This document shows positions 1 through 6,554 of a stretch of DNA of 9,445 bases, in pieces. Every line of letters starts with the position of its first letter. Position 1 is the stretch's first letter. The position numbers and the translations under genes were made by a program. Source of the DNA: Alphaproteobacteria bacterium (GTDB lineage Bacteria > Pseudomonadota > Alphaproteobacteria > ATCC43930 > CGMCC-115725); the NCBI GenBank assembly GCA_019237175.1, contig JAFAHP010000196.1, positions 1-9,445 of the forward strand. The letters are read 5' to 3'. The notes under the pieces are model-generated. The model ran no database searches and had not been told where the DNA came from. It was given only the letters and a program-made list of their open reading frames with translations.

Positions 1-218
1 TCGACCAGCTCCAGCCGATGTTCGATCCGAGCGACGCGACGGTCGAGATTGTCGAGCCGCACCGACAAGCCGGCGTAGTCTTCGTGCAAGCCGGCGACCT
101 CGCGCTCGAGCCTGCCCAGGCGGATGATAATCTCGTCGAGCTTCTCGCGTTGTGCTGCTTGCTCGGCGCGGATCGCTCGCAACATGCTAAGGATCAGGTC
201 GGTGCGTTCGTCGCTCAA
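1..218 (-). CDS. Partial coiled-coil protein of unknown function (5' end only)
   Basis: An open frame on the minus strand starts here and runs off the left edge, giving 72 visible residues without a stop. I chose the TTG at 216-218 because a GGAGG Shine-Dalgarno (complement of 224-228) lies 5 nt upstream. An in-frame ATG at 234-236 would add six residues but has no better ribosome binding site. The protein begins MSDERTDLILSMLRAI and continues as a charged helix with leucines and isoleucines at heptad-like spacing (REKLDEIIIRLGRLEREV, then VRLDNLDRRVARIEHRLEL), so a coiled coil is likely. There is no signal peptide, membrane segment or catalytic motif in the visible part. It lies 40 nt downstream of ilvE on the same strand and could be co-transcribed with it. 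The family is not recognised and the C-terminus is missing. Confidence 0.6.
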   Translation of the reverse strand, partial: MSDERTDLILSMLRAIRAEQAAQREKLDEIIIRLGRLEREVAGLHEDYAGLSVRLDNLDRRVARIEHRLELV

Positions 219-258
219 AATTGCCTCCGCCAACATTGGCGTCTGATGTATCGCACGG

Positions 259-1167
259 CTACGCGGCGGTGGCGGCGACCTTCTTGCCGACGGCGCGGTC
301 GAAATCTTCCTGCATCAGCCGGCACATCGTGCCGGGCGTGAAGCGGTAATTGCCGATGTCGCCGACGATCTCGCCGACAGGCGTCACCTCGGCCGCCGAG
401 CCGGTCAGGAACACCTCGTCGGCCTTGGCCAGTTCCTCGGGCATGATCGCGCGCTCGTCAACTTTGATGCCGCGCCTTTTGGCAAGGCCGATCACCGTCT
501 GTCGTGTAATGCCATTCAAAAAGCAATCGGGCGTGGGCGTGTGCAATTCGCCGTTGATGACGAGAAAGAGGTTGGCGCCGGTGCCTTCGGCGAGCTGGCC
601 GCGCCAATCGAGCATCAACGCGTCGTCGAAGCCCTGCGCCTCGGCCTCGTGCTTGGCCATCGTGCAGATCATGTAGAGGCCGGTCGCCTTGGCGTGGACC
701 GGCGCGGTGTTCGGCGCCGGCCGCGACCACCGCGATTGGCGCATGCGGATGCCTTTGGCGCGCGCCTCGGGGGAGAAGTATGACGTCCAGTCTCCCCACC
801 AGGCGAGCGCCAGGTGGATCTTGGTCGCCTGCGCCGACACGCCCATCTGCTCGCTGCCGCGCCAGGCGATCGGGCGGACATAGCCCTCGACGATGTTGTT
901 GGCGCGGATCACCTCCTCGGTCGCACGCGCCAAGTCGTCCATCGAGGCGGGAACCTCGAAACCGAGGATCCGAGCCGAATTCCGCAAGCGCTCGTTATGC
1001 TCGTCGAGACAAAAGACTGTCCCGTTATAGACACGCTCGCCTTCGAAGACGCAGCTTGCATAATGCAGACCATGACTCAACACGTGCAGGTTGGCGTCGC
1101 GCCAGGCAACGAGGCGGCCGTCATACCAGATGAAGCCGTCGCGGTCGTCGAAGGGGATCATGGACAT
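259..1167 (-). CDS. ilvE: Branched-chain amino acid aminotransferase (class IV PLP enzyme)
   Basis: This 302-residue protein is a fold-type IV PLP aminotransferase. By family it catalyses the reversible last step of leucine, isoleucine and valine synthesis, using glutamate as amino donor in the cytoplasm. The probable Schiff-base lysine is K160 in HAKATGLYM. E194 in EGTGANLF, the GITRQTVI segment (219-226) and TGSAAEVTPV (255-264) match IlvE motifs, and the length is that of the family (about 300). The GFIWYDGRLVAWRDAN opening and LSHGLHYASCVFEGERVY (30-47) are typical of proteobacterial IlvE. The ATG at 1165-1167 is preceded by AAGGA (complement of 1175-1179) at 7-nt spacing; a second in-frame ATG two codons later is less well placed. 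It is transcribed divergently from the petP-petR-kinase operon. D-amino-acid transaminase or aminodeoxychorismate lyase are related alternatives, but they are usually shorter and fit these motifs less well. Confidence 0.95.
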   Translation of the reverse strand: MSMIPFDDRDGFIWYDGRLVAWRDANLHVLSHGLHYASCVFEGERVYNGTVFCLDEHNERLRNSARILGFEVPASMDDLARATEEVIRANNIVEGYVRPIAWRGSEQMGVSAQATKIHLALAWWGDWTSYFSPEARAKGIRMRQSRWSRPAPNTAPVHAKATGLYMICTMAKHEAEAQGFDDALMLDWRGQLAEGTGANLFLVINGELHTPTPDCFLNGITRQTVIGLAKRRGIKVDERAIMPEELAKADEVFLTGSAAEVTPVGEIVGDIGNYRFTPGTMCRLMQEDFDRAVGKKVAATAA

Positions 1168-1288
1168 GGTTGTTTCCTTGCGCCGATATCAGGACCAGCC
1201 CGTCGGATTGCGAAGCCGGTACCGAGGCATAGAGCTTTATAGTCCAGTAGACGCTCGAACGGTAAGCAAGGTTGCGAGATAAGTCAAT
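1168..1288. promoter_or_regulatory. Divergent ilvE / petP promoter region
   Basis: This 121-bp spacer must hold the promoters of both divergent transcripts. An AT-rich core at 1236-1243 can be read on either strand: TATAAA on the minus strand toward ilvE, with a weak TTACCG about 18 nt upstream of it, or TATAGT on the plus strand toward petP. No strong -35 element is visible for either. The sites are too weak to assign a transcription start. Its right end holds the half-site TAAGTCA (1280-1286), next to a palindrome over the petP start codon that is listed separately. Confidence 0.45.
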
Positions 1289-1300
1289 ATGTCTGACATA
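1288..1300. promoter_or_regulatory. Perfect 6-1-6 palindrome over the petP start codon (candidate operator)
   Basis: TATGTC-T-GACATA is a perfect inverted repeat with a one-base centre, and it contains the ATG of the MarR-family gene. A half-site TAAGTCA at 1280-1286 makes a second, imperfect repeat with TGACATA at 1294-1300 (6 of 7 positions). MarR proteins bind palindromes in their own promoters as dimers, so autoregulation is a natural reading. This is inference: no binding data exist here, and 13-bp palindromes can occur by chance. Confidence 0.35.
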
Positions 1301-1822
1301 AAACTGCGCTCTTCCGAGCCGATTTCCCCGGGCGAGGACGAGGTCAGGGAGGGTATCGAGCTGTTGTTTTTCGCCTATCGCGACTTTACCGCAGAGCCCG
1401 ATGCGATTTTGTCTCGTTACGGTTTTGGACGAGCCCATCATCGGGTAATCCACTTTGTCGGGCGCCATCCGCAAATGACGGTCAGCGAACTGCTCGCCAT
1501 CCTGCATATAACAAAGCAGAGTTTAAGTCGGGTTTTGAGCGAGCTCGTGCACCAAGGTTTTATTGCTCAGCAGCCGGGTCCCTACGACCGGCGCCAGCGC
1601 CGACTCCAGCTGACATCCGAGGGGCGCGCGCTCGAGCGGGAAGTGTCGGCGCCGCAACGCGCCCGCGTCGCAGAGGCTTATCGTCAGGCGGGCGCTGCCG
1701 CCGTCGAGGGATTTCGTAAGGTATTGTTGTCGATCATCGCTGATGCCGGCGATCGCCGGCGCTTCGATGATGGCTCCGGCGGCAAGCGGTATAACCAGCG
1801 GCCAACGATACGCGATGAGTGA
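1289..1822 (+). CDS. petP: MarR-family winged-helix regulator, PetP-like
   Basis: This 177-residue cytoplasmic transcription factor has the MarR layout: an N-terminal dimerisation helix (20-33, EGIELLFFAYRDFT), the recognition helix-turn-helix at about 64-92 (TVSELLAILHITKQSLSRVL), and the beta wing with DRRQRRLQLT at 100-109. The segment EPDAILSRYGFGRAHHRVIHFV (36-57) and the ITKQSLSRVL helix resemble PetP of Rhodobacter capsulatus and its alphaproteobacterial relatives. In R. capsulatus, petP precedes petR, as here. The start codon lacks a strong Shine-Dalgarno; only GAGA about 10 nt upstream is visible. The gene overlaps the next by 8 nt (ATGAGTGA), so translation is probably coupled. The ligand and targets are unknown. 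The MarR assignment is secure; the petP name rests on resemblance and gene order. Confidence 0.88.
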   Translation: MSDIKLRSSEPISPGEDEVREGIELLFFAYRDFTAEPDAILSRYGFGRAHHRVIHFVGRHPQMTVSELLAILHITKQSLSRVLSELVHQGFIAQQPGPYDRRQRRLQLTSEGRALEREVSAPQRARVAEAYRQAGAAAVEGFRKVLLSIIADAGDRRRFDDGSGGKRYNQRPTIRDE

Positions 1823-2498
1823 TGTCGAACCGCATCTTTTGATCGTCGATGACGATGCTCGGTTGCGCGAATTGCTGCGCCGCTATTTATCGGAAAACGA
1901 GTTTCGGATTACCACCGCCGCTGACGCCGCCGAGGCACGCCGACATCTCGCGAGCTTTGCTTTCGATCTCATCGTGCTCGACGTAATGCTGCCGGGCGAG
2001 AGCGGGCTCGCTTTAACGCGCGATTTGAACCGCGAACACCGCCTGCCGGTTCTGCTGCTGACGGCGATGGCAGAGCCGGAAGATCGCGTGAACGGGTTGG
2101 AACAGGGAGCCGACGACTATTTGTCAAAGCCATTCGAACCGCGCGAATTGGTATTGCGCATCCGCAATCTGCTGCAACGCCGCCCGGCAATCGATGCGCC
2201 GCCGCGCGAAATTCGCTTTGGCGGCTGTCGCTTCGATCTCGCGCGCAGCGAGTTGTTCCGCGGCAGCGAAGTGATCCATCTGACGGCGGCCGAAACGGCA
2301 CTCCTTGCCGGTCTGGCAGAGAGGGCAGGGGCGGCGGTCTCGCGCGAGGAGTTATCGCTTTCCGCACAGTTCAGCGGCAATGTGCGCAATGTCGATGTCC
2401 AAATGACCCGGCTGCGCCGCAAGATCGAACGCGATCCGCGCTTCCCCCGCTATCTGCAGACGGTTCGTGGTACTGGTTATGTCCTCAAGCCGGACTGA
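1815..2498 (+). CDS. petR: OmpR-family response regulator, PetR-like
   Basis: This 227-residue DNA-binding response regulator has an N-terminal receiver domain (about 6-120) with acidic residues D12-D14, phospho-acceptor D56 in DLIVLDVMLPGESG, T83 in LLLTAMAE and K105 in DDYLSKPFE. An OmpR/PhoB winged helix follows at about 128-227, ending in YLQTVRGTGYVLKPD with the DVQMTRLRRKIE recognition-helix segment. R. capsulatus PetR, as I recall it, has the same length and also lies next to petP; it is reported to be needed for growth. I chose the ATG at 1815 over an upstream in-frame start at 1743, because the extra residues lie inside petP and the receiver fold begins right after MSDVEPH. It overlaps petP by 8 nt and the kinase gene by 20 nt, so the three are surely one operon. 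The cognate kinase is most likely the next gene. OmpR is another name used for such proteins. Confidence 0.92.
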   Translation: MSDVEPHLLIVDDDARLRELLRRYLSENEFRITTAADAAEARRHLASFAFDLIVLDVMLPGESGLALTRDLNREHRLPVLLLTAMAEPEDRVNGLEQGADDYLSKPFEPRELVLRIRNLLQRRPAIDAPPREIRFGGCRFDLARSELFRGSEVIHLTAAETALLAGLAERAGAAVSREELSLSAQFSGNVRNVDVQMTRLRRKIERDPRFPRYLQTVRGTGYVLKPD

Positions 2499-3888
2499 CG
2501 ACCGACCGGTCCCGGTGACGGTCGAGCCGCCGGACGAGGCCGATGCTGAAGTTTGGCGCCGGCGCGACATCCAGCCGCGCGGATGGATCAAGCGCGTTCT
2601 ACCACGGACGATGTTCGGCCGGTCGCTGCTGATCGTCATAATGCCGTTGCTGTTGCTGCAGGCGATCGCCACCTGGATCTTTTACGATCGGCACTGGGCT
2701 GCCATTTCGTGGCGGCTTTCCACCGGGGTTGTCGCCGACGTCGGTTTGATGGCCGAAGCGCTCGATCATGCCGCCTCGGAGGCGGTCGTTAACCGAATGC
2801 TCGCACGCGCCGGGGCACTGACCGAGATTCATTTCACTCTTGAGCGCGGCGCACGACTGCCGCCCGCGACACCGCCGAGCGGCACACGGCTCGAAAGCCA
2901 GTTAACCCAAGCGCTGCAAGGAAGGGTTAATCTGCCCTGGCGAATTGCAGGCTTCAATGACGTCAATGGTCTGCGGATCGAGGTGCAGCTCCAGCGCGGC
3001 GTATTGATCGGCGAGGTCCCATGGAACCAGCTGTACAGCTATACCAACTACATCTTTATTATGTGGATGGTTGGATCTTCGCTCGTCCTGCTTTCCATTG
3101 CGACACTATTTTTACGCAATCAAGTCAAGTCCTTGCGACGCCTGGCGACGGCGGCCGACAATTTTGGGAAAGGCCGATACGTGCCGTTTTTCAAGGTCGA
3201 AGGCGCCATCGAAATCCGTCGTGCCGCGGTTGCGTTTATGACAATGCGCGACCGCATCCAGCGTCAAATCCGGCAGCGAACCCAGATGCTGGCCGGCGTA
3301 TCGCACGATCTGCGCACCCCGTTGACGCGAATGAAGCTCGCGTTGGAAATTCTGGGCGGCGATCCCGCGGTCGAGGAGTTGAAATCCGACGTGGCCGAAA
3401 TGGAGCATATGGTTCTCGGCTACCTCGACTTCGCCCGCGGCGAAGGCAGCGAAATACCGGTGGAAACCGATTTGTCGCTGCTGCTGGAAGACGTGGCGGC
3501 GTTGATGCGACGCGAAGGGACCTCGCTGTCGCTCGATGCGCCAGTTGAATATCTGCTCCCAGTTCGACCCAACGCGTTGAAGCGCTGCCTTATCAATCTC
3601 GTCAACAACGCGCGCCGCTACGGCGCTCATGTCTGGTTGACCGCGGCCGAAGATGACGACGGGCTCGACATCCTCGTGGATGATGACGGCCCCGGAATTG
3701 CCCCGGCAGACCGAGACCGCGTGTTTCGCGCGTTTGTACGCCTCGATCCGTCGCGCAACCCGTCGACCGGCGGAGTGGGACTAGGGTTGACGATCGCGCG
3801 CGACGTGGCCCGCGGTCATGGCGGTGATGTCCGTTTGGAAACGTCCCCCCACGGGGGTTTGCGCGCGCGCGTTCACCTGCCGCGGTGA
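2479..3888 (+). CDS. EnvZ-like membrane sensor histidine kinase
   Basis: This 469-residue protein reads as a class I sensor kinase, presumably phosphorylating the PetR-like regulator encoded just upstream. In order: a basic cytoplasmic N-terminus; TM1 at about 48-68 (SLLIVIMPLLLLQAIATWIF); a periplasmic sensor region of about 120 residues with no recognisable ligand domain; TM2 at about 191-212; a HAMP linker (to about 265); a HisKA dimerisation helix with H276 in AGVSHDLRTPLTRMKLALE; and the ATPase domain with N376 (LVNNARRYG), the G1 box DDDGPGI (401-407) and the G2 box GGVGLGLTI (431-439). The SHDLRTPLTRM signature is the EnvZ type. The ATG at 2479 overlaps petR by 20 nt; an in-frame GTG at 2467 is possible. 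A strong hairpin terminator follows 40 nt after the stop. The signal sensed cannot be told from sequence. Confidence 0.92.
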   Translation: MSSSRTDDRPVPVTVEPPDEADAEVWRRRDIQPRGWIKRVLPRTMFGRSLLIVIMPLLLLQAIATWIFYDRHWAAISWRLSTGVVADVGLMAEALDHAASEAVVNRMLARAGALTEIHFTLERGARLPPATPPSGTRLESQLTQALQGRVNLPWRIAGFNDVNGLRIEVQLQRGVLIGEVPWNQLYSYTNYIFIMWMVGSSLVLLSIATLFLRNQVKSLRRLATAADNFGKGRYVPFFKVEGAIEIRRAAVAFMTMRDRIQRQIRQRTQMLAGVSHDLRTPLTRMKLALEILGGDPAVEELKSDVAEMEHMVLGYLDFARGEGSEIPVETDLSLLLEDVAALMRREGTSLSLDAPVEYLLPVRPNALKRCLINLVNNARRYGAHVWLTAAEDDDGLDILVDDDGPGIAPADRDRVFRAFVRLDPSRNPSTGGVGLGLTIARDVARGHGGDVRLETSPHGGLRARVHLPR

Positions 3889-3927
3889 TCGTGATTTCGG
3901 CCCCGGACGATCGGCCGGAAATAAATC

Positions 3928-3958
3928 GAAGGCCGCGCCGCATCGCGGTGCGGCCTTC
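3928..3958. terminator. Bidirectional hairpin terminator between kinase and phasin genes
   Basis: GAAGGCCGC at 3928 pairs with GCGGCCTTC at the right end, and the stem continues inward (GCCGC with GCGGT, one G-U) to give about 14 base pairs closed by the three-base loop ATC. In the minus direction the stem is followed by a U-rich run (CGATTTATTTCC, complement of 3916-3927), so it serves best as the terminator of the phasin transcript. In the plus direction there is no U tract, but the stem can still stop the kinase operon. It sits exactly where two convergent transcripts meet. Confidence 0.82.
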
Positions 3959-3979
3959 CGCCCGTAGCTGCCGGATGGC

Positions 3980-4417
3980 TTAGCGTGCGCTCTGCTGCTT
4001 TGCTATGTCGCGCAATTCGTCGAGGCTCTCGCTTGCGCGCTTGCGCAGCACATCGGCCGCCTCGGTTCCGGCCTTGGCCGCAAGCTCGGTGATTTCGCGG
4101 CCGTGGATGACGCTTTTCTCCAACATTTGCTTAGCGTATTCGGTGTTCTTGGCGATGCGATCTTCGGTAGAGGCCGGCTGCGCCAGTTCGCGGAAAAGCA
4201 CAGAGACGTCTTCGAGCGCTTGGCGGGCCATTTCGATCTGGCGCCGCGCTACCGCCTGCACGCCCTCGACCGCAAGCTGATTGGCTTGGCTCAGCGCCTC
4301 GATGTTCCGGCGCTGACATGCCATCAATGCTTCAACGTCGAACGGACGGAAGCGGAAGTCGGTCATCATCTTGGTAACGTCGAAATTGTCAAAAAAGCTC
4401 GGACGGGCTTCTGCCAT
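3980..4417 (-). CDS. Phasin (PHA granule-associated protein)
   Basis: This 145-residue, almost wholly helical protein has the layout of Phasin_2-type granule proteins. A short N-terminal part (FFDNFDVTKMMTDFRFRPFDVEAL) leads into QRRNIEALSQANQLAVEGVQAVARRQIEMARQALED (36-70), then amphipathic helices to the charged C-terminus DELRDIAKQQSAR. Phasins coat polyhydroxyalkanoate granules, controlling their number and size. I placed the start at the ATG 4415-4417 (MAEARPSFF) and not at the far-upstream in-frame ATG at 4624, because the upstream residues lie inside the tetR gene and do not look phasin-like. GGAT sits 7 nt before this ATG. It has its own promoter and a PhaR-like operator, and ends at the bidirectional terminator. 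No PHA synthase is in the window. phaP would be the usual symbol, but subfamily assignment is uncertain. Confidence 0.9.
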   Translation of the reverse strand: MAEARPSFFDNFDVTKMMTDFRFRPFDVEALMACQRRNIEALSQANQLAVEGVQAVARRQIEMARQALEDVSVLFRELAQPASTEDRIAKNTEYAKQMLEKSVIHGREITELAAKAGTEAADVLRKRASESLDELRDIAKQQSAR

Positions 4418-4445
4418 GGTAGGGATCCGTTTAGGGGGGTTGCTA

Positions 4446-4460
4446 TTGTGCGGTGCACAA
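4446..4460. promoter_or_regulatory. Inverted repeat TTGTGC-N3-GCACAA, candidate PhaR operator
   Basis: A perfect 6-3-6 inverted repeat lies between the putative -10 box and the phasin start codon. Its core TGC-N3-GCA matches the inner part of the CTGC-N3-GCAG type of site described for the PHA-responsive repressor PhaR in Rhodobacter sphaeroides. PhaR represses phasin genes until PHA granules form and titrate it. The position, over the likely transcription start, suits a repressor. PhaR itself is not in the window, so the link is inference. Confidence 0.5.
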
Positions 4461-4465
4461 CGACC

Positions 4466-4495
4466 AAAATATGTGCGCTTGCCGCCCGGGGTCAA
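4466..4495 (-). promoter_or_regulatory. Candidate sigma70 promoter of the phasin gene
   Basis: Read on the minus strand, TTGACC (complement of 4490-4495) resembles the -35 consensus at 5 of 6 positions. TATTTT (complement of 4466-4471) resembles the -10 at 4 of 6, with 18 nt between them. A start about 7 nt further on would fall near 4459, inside the inverted repeat at 4446-4460, and leave a leader of roughly 40 nt before the phasin ATG. The assignment is by inspection only. Confidence 0.5.
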
Positions 4496-4520
4496 GAAAG
4501 TTTTTTGCGCCGCAGCAATT

Positions 4521-5171
4521 TTAGGCGGGGCGAGCCGACCTATTTTCCCGCGACAAGCGAACCGTCGGCAGCCAACGTTCGACCCGACGCAGACGCGCAT
4601 CGAGCGCCGCCATCGTCCGTCCAAGATCGGCCGAATCGTCGCGCTGCCACACCGACATAGTCGCCATGTATGCCGCGCTCGTTAACTTTATCGCAAGCGC
4701 GCCGCGGATCCCCCCGGTCGTAATGTCGGCCGCTTCGTGCATCCACCGCATCGATCGCAACAGAGCGCCCGCGGCGACCAGCGTCGAGACCGGGTCGGCA
4801 GGCAACTCGCGGCGCAGTATTTCGAGAGCGGGTTTGTAGGGGCGCAGTGCGTCGAAACGCCGCATCATCAGATCAAACAGCCGGTCCCGCGCTCGTTCAC
4901 CTTCCTCGGCTGTCGGCGCGTCCGCGAGTACCGCCTCGTCGATCCGCCGGAAGAAGGCGCCGAGGATCGCCTGCTTGGAGGGAAAATTGCGATAGACGCG
5001 CAGGATCGGCAATCCAGATGCGGCGGCAATAGAAGCCAGCGACAGCCCGCGCCACCCTTCTATTGGGATCCGGGCGAGGGCGGCATCGATGATCCGGTCA
5101 GACTCGCTCGCAACAGCTGCGGGTTTGTCGCCGCCGGATGCGGTGGTGCCGCTCCGCCGGCGCCTGGCCAC
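4521..5171 (-). CDS. TetR-family regulator with COQ9-like C-terminal region
   Basis: The protein has 216 residues. After a basic N-terminal tail, residues 24-70 form a TetR helix-turn-helix (RIIDAALARIPIEGWRGLSL, then IAAASGLPILRVYRNFPSKQAIL), with the recognition helix around 55-63. The C-terminal half (DRLFDLMMRRFDALRPYKPAL, then SAAYMATMSVWQRDDSADLGRTMAALDARLRRVE) follows the pattern of alphaproteobacterial COQ9-type proteins, which share the TetR fold: RFD-L-P-, VW--D---D---T---LD-R---V. COQ9 proteins bind lipid and assist ubiquinone hydroxylation. Whether this one binds DNA, lipid or both is open; the intact HTH argues that DNA binding is kept. The GTG start (5169-5171) lies 3 nt after the proC stop, with no clear Shine-Dalgarno, so translation is probably coupled. 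It is the last gene of the ubiK operon. Confidence 0.82.
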   Translation of the reverse strand: MARRRRSGTTASGGDKPAAVASESDRIIDAALARIPIEGWRGLSLASIAAASGLPILRVYRNFPSKQAILGAFFRRIDEAVLADAPTAEEGERARDRLFDLMMRRFDALRPYKPALEILRRELPADPVSTLVAAGALLRSMRWMHEAADITTGGIRGALAIKLTSAAYMATMSVWQRDDSADLGRTMAALDARLRRVERWLPTVRLSRENRSARPA

Positions 5172-5174
5172 GGC

Positions 5175-6002
5175 TCAGCTTGCCAATTCGCGCGAGCGTG
5201 CGGCGGCAGCGGCGACCGCTCGCATGATCAGTGCGGTGAGCCCGCCGTCGGCCATCAAGATGTCGAGTGCGGCGCGGGTTGTACCCCCTGGGCTCGTGAC
5301 ATTCTCGCGCAGTTGGGCCGGGCTCTCGCTCGACAGGCGTGCGAGTTCGCCCGAGCCTGCTACCGTGCTGCGGGCCAGCCGTAAGGCGAGGGTTGGCGGC
5401 AAGCCCAGCACCTCTGCTGCTCGCGCAAGCGCCTCGATCAGCAGAAAGACATAAGCGGGGCCGCTTCCGGAAACCGCTGTTACAGCATCGAGCAGCGCCT
5501 CGTCCTCGATCCAAGCGCTTTCACCGACGGCAGCAAGCAACTCGTCGCAAAAGCGGCGTTGTTCGACCGATACGCGCTCATTGGCGCAAGCTACGGTGAT
5601 GCTCCGACCGATGGCTGCCGGCGTGTTCGGCATTGTCCGAACCAGCGATGCCTCGCCGAGCCGACGCGTTATCCCGGCAATGGTCTTACCCGCAACGATC
5701 GAAACAAACAGCGTCTGCCCGTGCGTCCAACGACGATAGCTGGGAAGCACGTCGTCGAGGATCTGCGGTTTGACCGCAAACACGACCGCCTCGGGTGCGG
5801 CGGTTTCCGGCAGCTCTTCCGGCGTGCGGCGCCACAGGACATTGGGCGCGTCGGCGAGCCCCGGCGGCGGCCCCTCCGGCTCGACGACAAGAAGTTGCGA
5901 CGCGGCATGGTTGGCGATCCACCCACGCAACAGTGCTGATCCCATCTTGCCGCAGCCGACGAGCAGCACGATCCTCGTCGCAGCGCCGTGGTCGACCGGC
6001 AC
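5175..6002 (-). CDS. proC: Pyrroline-5-carboxylate reductase
   Basis: This 275-residue enzyme reduces 1-pyrroline-5-carboxylate to proline with NAD(P)H, the last step of proline synthesis. The N-terminal Rossmann fold opens with VLLVGCGKMGSALLRGW (12-28, G16-x-G18-x-x-G21). VFAVKPQ (74-80) and VRTMPNTPA (121-129) are standard P5CR motifs. The C-terminal dimerisation and catalytic domain holds TAVSGSGPAYVFLLIEA (175-191) and the ProC signature ending in VTSPGGTT (235-242). Length matches the family (about 270). The GTG start (6000-6002) is supported by GGAGG (complement of 6011-6015) at 8-nt spacing. It lies 15 nt after the YbjN-type gene and 3 nt before the tetR gene on the same strand. Confidence 0.96.
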   Translation of the reverse strand: MPVDHGAATRIVLLVGCGKMGSALLRGWIANHAASQLLVVEPEGPPPGLADAPNVLWRRTPEELPETAAPEAVVFAVKPQILDDVLPSYRRWTHGQTLFVSIVAGKTIAGITRRLGEASLVRTMPNTPAAIGRSITVACANERVSVEQRRFCDELLAAVGESAWIEDEALLDAVTAVSGSGPAYVFLLIEALARAAEVLGLPPTLALRLARSTVAGSGELARLSSESPAQLRENVTSPGGTTRAALDILMADGGLTALIMRAVAAAAARSRELAS

Positions 6003-6017
6003 GCCCGGCGCCTCCGT

Positions 6018-6521
6018 TTACGCTTCTCCGACCGGATCGATCAACGCCGCGGCAATCGCTTCAAGCGGCCGCTTTCCCTTGAGGATCAGTTGAAAAGCCG
6101 GGTAGAAACGTTCGCATTCCGATAGCGCTATATCAACAAGGTCTTCGACCTGTTCGGCACTGCCAGCGCCGATCCCTCGCAACAACGCGGCATGGCGGAA
6201 CGTTGGCGAATCGTCGTCCGTCGACAGGTCGAAATGACCGAGCCACAGCTTCTCGTTGACCAGCGCCAACAGCTCATAGGCGGCTGCGCGCCGGCTCTTC
6301 GGCACCTTCATGTCGAAGCTGCACGAGAAGTGCATGGCGCAGAGCTCCTCCTGCCACACGAAATACAGGCGATAGTCGCACCAGCGCCCCGAAATCTCGA
6401 CCACCAACTCTTCTTCGCTGGCCCGGTCGTGAGCCCAGTCGTTGGCGGCGACGATCTCTTGGACCAGATCGATCGGATTGCCGAAAAAGGCGACTGGTTC
6501 AGGAGTGGCAACGGAGGTCAT
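6018..6521 (-). CDS. YbjN domain-containing protein
   Basis: This 167-residue soluble protein has the YbjN pattern: an opening strand-helix segment NPIDLVQEIVAANDWAHDRA, the strands EELVVEISGRWCDYRLYFVWQEELCAMHFSCSFDMKVP (38-75), and then KSRRAAAYELLALVNEKLWLGHFDL with the family's N-xLW-G-F motif. The C-terminal helix ends ALSECERFYPAFQLILKGKRPLEAI. YbjN proteins resemble type III secretion chaperones in fold. In E. coli YbjN affects motility and stress traits, but its biochemical role is not settled. The ATG at 6519-6521 has a strong GAAGGAG Shine-Dalgarno 7 nt upstream. It sits between ubiK and proC, and this order recurs in alphaproteobacteria as far as I recall. The function in this operon is unknown. 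Confidence 0.9.
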   Translation of the reverse strand: MTSVATPEPVAFFGNPIDLVQEIVAANDWAHDRASEEELVVEISGRWCDYRLYFVWQEELCAMHFSCSFDMKVPKSRRAAAYELLALVNEKLWLGHFDLSTDDDSPTFRHAALLRGIGAGSAEQVEDLVDIALSECERFYPAFQLILKGKRPLEAIAAALIDPVGEA

Positions 6522-6554
6522 CGAACGCTCCTTCGGGCGACGCGATAAAAAGCT

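Noticed and set aside
228..241. CGCCAA-CA-TTGGCG palindrome between ilvE and the partial gene
   Set aside because: A two-base centre is too tight for a good RNA hairpin and there is no U tract. It may be chance and overlaps the likely Shine-Dalgarno region.
1743..1814. Longer start for the response regulator at 1743
   Set aside because: It would lie inside petP, and the receiver fold begins immediately after the ATG at 1815.
4418..4624. N-terminal extension of the phasin frame up to 4624
   Set aside because: The extra residues lie over the promoter, the operator-like repeat and the tetR 3' end, and do not resemble a signal or phasin sequence.
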